Positions 4,814 to 8,433 of a stretch of 8,433 nucleotides of DNA are shown one piece after another; the stretch's first letter is position 1, and every line of letters starts with the position of its first letter. The DNA comes from Candidatus Krumholzibacteriota bacterium (GTDB lineage: Bacteria; Krumholzibacteriota; Krumholzibacteriia; Krumholzibacteriales; Krumholzibacteriaceae): assembly GCA_030613345.1 (NCBI GenBank), contig JAUWMD010000104.1, positions 1 through 8,433 on the forward strand, in the 5' to 3' direction. A program made the translations under genes and the position numbers. The notes under the pieces were generated by a model, which was not told the DNA's origin, ran no database searches, and saw only the letters and a program-made list of their open reading frames with translations.

Positions 4814-6115
4814 TCAGAACATCGTACCGATATCGAAGAACCAGCGGCCATCAGGGTCCATCGGCCAGGCGTATCCGAACTTCAGCAGCCAGCCCTCCTT
4901 GACGATGAAGCTCATCGCCAGGCCCGCGCCGCTGTAGAAGAGCTCGCCGGAAAGGTCCTCGTCGCTGTTCCAGGCGGCGCCCGTGTCGACGAAGACGCTC
5001 ATGTCGACGAGGATCATCGGGTTGCCCAGTTCGGAGAGCTCCCTGAAATTCAGCGGTACGCGCAGGTCGGTGCGCACCAGCGCGCTGTTCTCCCCGTAGA
5101 ATGCGCCGAACTCGTATCCCCTGATCGTCGATGTTCCCCCCAGATGTTCATAGAGATATGCCGGTATGCCCGCTTTGTTGATCGCGCTTCGCGCGTTGAT
5201 CGAGAGAATCGGCCGGCCCAGGTCGAGAAAGACCGTTCCGTCGATGAACAGCCTCGTGTTCGTGAACGCAGGATCGTTCTGCAGGAGCCCCCAGCTCTTT
5301 ACCGATGCGCCGATCTGAATCCCCGATTCGGGGTAGAAGATCCGGTCGAGCCGCGAAAAGTTCAGGCCGGTGTTGATCGCGAAAAGGGTGCCGCCTGGCG
5401 CGTCGGGGACGCCGCCCTCTCCCTGGTGCTCGAGCATCGGGTCACCCGTCCGGATGACTTCGACTCCCGGATCGAGAAAGTACGAGAATCCGTCGGCGAG
5501 TTTCAGCACAAACGAGAGATAACCCTCGAACCACTTGATCCTGTCGTCGACGATGATCTGCTGGAACGAGGGGTAGGGCCACCGGTATCCCCTGTACCCC
5601 GCCAGTATTCCGGCGCTGAGCCTTTCGGTCCCGAAAGCGCGCGGCTTCATCCACCTCGCCCGAAGGATCAACGCGCCGTGCACCATCGCGGAGAGGTGGA
5701 GCTGCTCGTTTCGCCCGCGCAGGTTGGTTTCGATGAATGCGGCGCCGAAGGCGATCTTGTCGGTGAAGTTACGATTGATCCGCGGGTAGAGCGTCCACGT
5801 CCTCTTTTCCTCAGTGATGATCAGCAGGATGAAGACACCACGCCTGTCGCCGTCGAAATTGAGCTTGTGAGAGGCGTAGCGGACACCGGAGAGGCTCTTG
5901 ATCCGCGCAAGGCCTTCGCTCACGCCGTCCCTCGTGCAGGTGTCTCCCGCGGCGAGCCCGAACGTGCTGACGATTAGCTCGCGGTCGATGCTGTAGTTGC
6001 CGTAGACGGCGATGCCGAGCACGGGCCTTCCCTCTCCCCTGTACGCGTCCGCAGGGGTTGTAAGGAGGATCAGCGCTATCAGCGCGGTTGCCGTTTTGAG
6101 TGGTGTCTTTTTCAT
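4814..6115 (-). CDS. Short Omp85/BamA-family outer-membrane protein with one POTRA domain
   Basis: 433 residues from the start at 6115. Residues 1-24 are a Sec signal peptide (MKKTPLK, hydrophobic core 9-19, cleavage after ADA). Residues 31-105 look like a single POTRA domain (VLGIAVYGNYSIDRELI ... EGLARIKSLSGVRYASHKLNF). The rest is an Omp85 beta-barrel: FYPESG (259-265), the loop-6 signature GGTSTIRGYEFG (326-337, IRGY corresponding to VRGF/Y), VDTGAAW (377-382), and a terminal Phe in WFFDIGTMF, as needed for recognition by the BAM complex. BamA itself usually has five POTRAs and about 800 residues, so this is a smaller relative, for transport or insertion of an unknown client. The ribosome site is poor (GCCGGG); an upstream ATG at 6142 is possible but would bury the signal peptide. 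Neighbours are the convergent kinase and the divergent transporter operon. Confidence 0.85.
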   Translation of the reverse strand: MKKTPLKTATALIALILLTTPADAYRGEGRPVLGIAVYGNYSIDRELIVSTFGLAAGDTCTRDGVSEGLARIKSLSGVRYASHKLNFDGDRRGVFILLIITEEKRTWTLYPRINRNFTDKIAFGAAFIETNLRGRNEQLHLSAMVHGALILRARWMKPRAFGTERLSAGILAGYRGYRWPYPSFQQIIVDDRIKWFEGYLSFVLKLADGFSYFLDPGVEVIRTGDPMLEHQGEGGVPDAPGGTLFAINTGLNFSRLDRIFYPESGIQIGASVKSWGLLQNDPAFTNTRLFIDGTVFLDLGRPILSINARSAINKAGIPAYLYEHLGGTSTIRGYEFGAFYGENSALVRTDLRVPLNFRELSELGNPMILVDMSVFVDTGAAWNSDEDLSGELFYSGAGLAMSFIVKEGWLLKFGYAWPMDPDGRWFFDIGTMF

Positions 6116-6306
6116 AATATACCCGGCAGGCCCGGCCGGCATCGTGCGTTCAGGCTCCGCTTCTTCGAGAGTAATCGGGGAGGGCGCCGGGGTCAACCTG
6201 ATATGGCGAAACGGATAATTCGGTTGTCGTGAAGCCATTCCATCGATTAAACTCATGCCGTTGCGGCAGCGCGCCGCGGCGGTGGAACATTTCAGAGGTG
6301 GCGCTG
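6116..6306. other. Divergent intergenic region with weak promoter candidates
   Basis: For the Omp85 gene: TTGACC (6191-6196), 17 bases, TACTCT (6168-6173) on the minus strand, a good -35 but a poor -10. For the transporter operon: TTGTCG (6224-6229), 18 bases, TAAACT (6248-6253) on the plus strand, weak. Neither is convincing alone, but both genes need a start site here. The rest is GC-rich with no gene. Confidence 0.35.
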
Positions 6307-6825
6307 ATGTACATGTCGCTCTTCATGGCTTTCCTGCGCGTCGGGCTCTTTGCGTACGGCGGCGGCCCGGCGATGCTTCCTCTCATCGAGAAGGAGGTCG
6401 TGGAGAAATACGGCTGGCTGACGCACGAGCAGCTCCTCGACGCCATAGCCATGGCCAATACGCTGCCCGGCCCCATAGCGACGAAGATGGCGCTCAGTAT
6501 CGGGCTGCAGGTAGGCGGGCCCTTCGGCGCATTCACGGCGATCGCGGCGATGCTGCTTCCATCGAGTATCATGATCATTATTTTTACAGTTCTCTATTAT
6601 AAGTACAAACATCTCACTTCGGTGCAGAGCATCATCAGGGGTGTGCGGCCGGTCGTCATAGCGCTTCTTCTCGTTACCGTGGCTCACCTTGCCCCGAGGG
6701 CGGTCTTTTCGTGGGACACCTTCGTGATCGCGCTGGCCGCCTTCGTCGTGGTCTTCTTCCTCAAGGTACATCCGATATACACGATAGCGGTGGCGGCGAT
6801 ATTCGGGTTCTGGTTCTATCGCTGA
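6307..6825 (+). CDS. Half-size chromate-transporter (ChrA/CHR family) protein
   Basis: 172 residues, one CHR domain with about five or six membrane segments. Family signatures: FLRVGLFAYGGGPAMLP (9-25, with GGG at 18-20), YGWLTHEQLLDAIA (35-48), the PGPI motif (54-57), and LLPSSIM (83-89). ChrA proteins export chromate, probably by proton antiport, but many family members have no proven chromate role. Long ChrA have two such domains; half-size ones usually come as adjacent pairs that work together, and no partner is visible here. The ATG at 6307 follows AGAGGTG with about 6 bases spacing; readings that start further upstream add a sequence with no family resemblance. It is the first gene of an operon, with 35 bp to the next gene. 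I give no symbol because substrate and partner are uncertain. Confidence 0.85.
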   Translation: MYMSLFMAFLRVGLFAYGGGPAMLPLIEKEVVEKYGWLTHEQLLDAIAMANTLPGPIATKMALSIGLQVGGPFGAFTAIAAMLLPSSIMIIIFTVLYYKYKHLTSVQSIIRGVRPVVIALLLVTVAHLAPRAVFSWDTFVIALAAFVVVFFLKVHPIYTIAVAAIFGFWFYR

Positions 6826-6860
6826 CCGCTGTCTTCATGTTTTCTCAGAGGTGAATCGAT

Positions 6861-8084
6861 ATGGATGAAATGGAACGGGGATATCTGTCCGACCCCCTGA
6901 CCGGTGATTTCACGGCAAAAGTGACGAAGGTCGAGGATGCCGGAGACGGCGCCAGGAGGGTATGGCTCGACAGGACGCTCTTCTATCCCGAATCGGGCGG
7001 CCAGCCCGACGACCGGGGCACCCTCGGAGGGTTCAAGGTAATGGCGGTGAGCGAGGAGGGATCCGGCGTCTGCCATCTCGTAAAGGGCGCACTCGAGGTC
7101 GGCGACGAGATCAACGGGCACATCGACATGGCGAGGCGCTTCGACCACATGCAGCAGCATACCGGCCAGCACATTCTCTCGAGAGTCTTCGTCTCGCTCG
7201 AAGGCCTGATGACCGTCGGGTTTCACCTGGGGGAGAAGGCGAGCACGATTGACCTTAGCGGTATGGCATCGGAGGATGTCATCGCCAGGGCAGAGCGGGA
7301 GGCGAACGCCGTGGTCTTCCAGGACCTCGAGGTCGGAGCCAGGGTCGTCACACGCAAGGAATATGAATCGGGGAAGGACGGCGGGGACGACGTGAGATCG
7401 AGGCTTCCCGAAGGGGTCAGCAGCATACGCATCGTCGAGATAAAGGATACGGACAGCTCGACCTGCTGCGGTACCCACTGCCTCTCAACCGGGATGGTGG
7501 GAATCATAAAGATAACGGGTACGGAGAACGTCCGGGGCGGCACTAGGATCGAGTTCCTCTGCGGCGGCAGGGCGCTGGGCGACTACGGGGAAAAGCACGG
7601 GGTGGTGACCTCGCTGGGCGCCTCGATGAGCACCGACTGGCGCGAGCTCGGGAGCATCGTCGATAAGCTCGTCTCGGAGAACAAGTCGTTGCGCAAGGAA
7701 CGCGATGCCCTCTCCCGGAAACTCACCGGCTACAGGGCGGCGGAGATCGGAGAGCCGACCGGCAAGATCGGCGGATACGGGCTGGTGAGAGAGGTATTCG
7801 ATTCCGCCGACGCCGGAGAGGTGAGGGAGATGGCGACGAAGATCAAGGGATCCGGCGAAAATGTCGTTCTGTTCGGTATCGTTTCTCCGGTACCCGGGCT
7901 TGTGTTCGCCTGCAATCCGGCGACCGGCGCCGACATGGCAGCGGCGCTCGGTGAGGCGGCGGCGGTGATCGGCGGACGGGGCGGCGGCGGGAAGGATTTC
8001 GCCCAGGGCGGTGGCGGCGATCCCTCGAAGCTGGAAGAGGCTCTTGACGCTGCCGAGAAGAAGATACGGGAGATGCTCGAGTGA
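6861..8084 (+). CDS. Alanyl-tRNA editing protein (AlaX-L type with C-terminal DHHA1 domain)
   Basis: 407 residues. AlaX is a free-standing version of the alanyl-tRNA synthetase editing domain; it hydrolyses Ser (and Gly) wrongly attached to tRNA-Ala in the cytoplasm. Residues 1-90 are the AlaRS-like beta-barrel (FYPESGGQPDDRG, 41-53). Zinc and catalytic residues are present: His100 and His104 (HTGQH), and Cys202 with His206 (CCGTH). Residues 262-290 are predicted coiled coil (ENKSLRKERDALSRKL). The rest is a DHHA1 domain with the Gly-rich GGRGGGGKDFAQGGGG (371-386), as at the C-terminus of AlaRS, where it binds the tRNA elbow. No aminoacylation domain is present, so this is not AlaRS. The start at 6861 follows AGAGGTG. 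The stop overlaps the GTG of pcm. Confidence 0.93.
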   Translation: MDEMERGYLSDPLTGDFTAKVTKVEDAGDGARRVWLDRTLFYPESGGQPDDRGTLGGFKVMAVSEEGSGVCHLVKGALEVGDEINGHIDMARRFDHMQQHTGQHILSRVFVSLEGLMTVGFHLGEKASTIDLSGMASEDVIARAEREANAVVFQDLEVGARVVTRKEYESGKDGGDDVRSRLPEGVSSIRIVEIKDTDSSTCCGTHCLSTGMVGIIKITGTENVRGGTRIEFLCGGRALGDYGEKHGVVTSLGASMSTDWRELGSIVDKLVSENKSLRKERDALSRKLTGYRAAEIGEPTGKIGGYGLVREVFDSADAGEVREMATKIKGSGENVVLFGIVSPVPGLVFACNPATGADMAAALGEAAAVIGGRGGGGKDFAQGGGGDPSKLEEALDAAEKKIREMLE

Positions 8085-8433
8085 CGGACGATCCGCGTAT
8101 AGAGAACAGGGGTGGCAGGGAGGAGATGGTAAGGACCCAGATCGTCTCGAGGGACATATCCGACGAGGGAGTGCTTGCGGCGATGCGCAAGGTGCCGCGC
8201 GAGCTTCTCGTAAGGACCGAGGACTACCGCCGCGCCTTCTGCGACGGCCCCCTGTCGATCGGGTGCGGCCAGACGATCTCCCAGCCTTATATAGTAGCCT
8301 ACATGACCGAGTTGCTCGGGCTCGGTAGCGGCGACCGCGTTCTCGAGATCGGCACGGGGAGCGGTTACCAGACGGCCATCCTCGCCGAAATAGCCGCCGC
8401 AGTCTACACGGTCGAGATCATCCCCGAGCTCTC
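8081..8433 (+). CDS. pcm: Protein-L-isoaspartate O-methyltransferase (partial, N-terminal 117 codons)
   Basis: The gene runs past the right edge. Pcm uses S-adenosylmethionine to methylate isoaspartyl residues formed by ageing of Asp/Asn, starting their repair. Visible signatures: GQTISQPYIVAYMTELL (69-85), the SAM-binding motif VLEIGTGSGYQTAILAE (93-109), and VYTVEI. GTG at 8081 overlaps the TGA of the editing gene (GTGA) and has GGGAG 8 bases upstream, pointing to translational coupling. ATG at 8126 would also fit, since many Pcm begin near MV-x-x-QI, but the SD-like GGAGG lies too close to it. Third gene of the operon. Confidence 0.93.
   Translation, partial: MTDDPRIENRGGREEMVRTQIVSRDISDEGVLAAMRKVPRELLVRTEDYRRAFCDGPLSIGCGQTISQPYIVAYMTELLGLGSGDRVLEIGTGSGYQTAILAEIAAAVYTVEIIPEL

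Noticed and set aside
5144..5977. 277-codon open frame antisense to the Omp85 gene
   Set aside because: Antisense to a gene with clear Omp85 signatures, with charged low-complexity composition and no ribosome site.
6861..8084. Alanyl-tRNA synthetase (alaS)
   Set aside because: Only the editing and DHHA1 parts are present; the catalytic aminoacylation domain of about 450 residues is absent and the start is well defined.

Overview
The window comes from a GC-rich, diderm (Gram-negative type) bacterium. The evidence is an apolipoprotein N-acyltransferase (Lnt), which exists to finish lipoproteins at an inner membrane, an Omp85-type outer-membrane barrel, and three secreted proteins with ordinary Sec signal peptides. 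I cannot name the species. Single-copy secreted proteins ending in a short W-G-x-I-K tail remind me of uncultured candidate phyla near the FCB group (Krumholzibacteriota / Eisenbacteria type), but that is a low-confidence inference. I see no phage, insertion sequence, CRISPR array, tRNA or rRNA.

Layout. 1-1308 (minus strand): two tandem copies of a small secreted-protein gene, the left one cut by the window edge. Their signal-peptide cores differ, but the visible mature parts are identical in protein. Each copy has its own promoter with a conserved 33-bp upstream block, and a 19-bp perfect hairpin lies just downstream of the complete copy. 1321-3023 (plus): lnt, divergent from the duplicated gene, with its own promoter and a TTG start. 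3029-3080: terminator region between lnt and the next, convergent gene. 3108-3947 (minus): a second, unrelated secreted protein carrying a GYWKNH-type domain. 4094-4810 (plus): promoter and gene for a CTP-dependent polyprenol/diacylglycerol-kinase-family membrane protein. 4814-6115 (minus): a short single-POTRA Omp85 protein, tail to tail with the kinase with only 3 bp between stop codons. 6307-8433 (plus): an apparent operon of a half-size ChrA-type transporter, a full-length AlaX alanyl-tRNA editing protein with DHHA1 domain, and pcm (protein L-isoaspartate methyltransferase), which runs off the window.

How it fits together. The first 6 kb is mostly about the cell envelope: lipoprotein acylation, lipid/polyprenol phosphorylation, outer-membrane assembly or export, and secreted proteins of unknown function. 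The last 2 kb is about quality control: clearing Ser/Gly from mischarged tRNA-Ala and repairing aged isoaspartyl residues, joined to a membrane transporter.

The most interesting signal is that the two secreted protein types flanking lnt share no visible similarity in their bodies, yet both end in the same C-terminal string, TE-x-S-(S/T)-WGSIK, written with different serine codons. This looks like a C-terminal tag read at the protein level, possibly for sorting, anchoring or processing, that I do not recognise as any described sorting signal.
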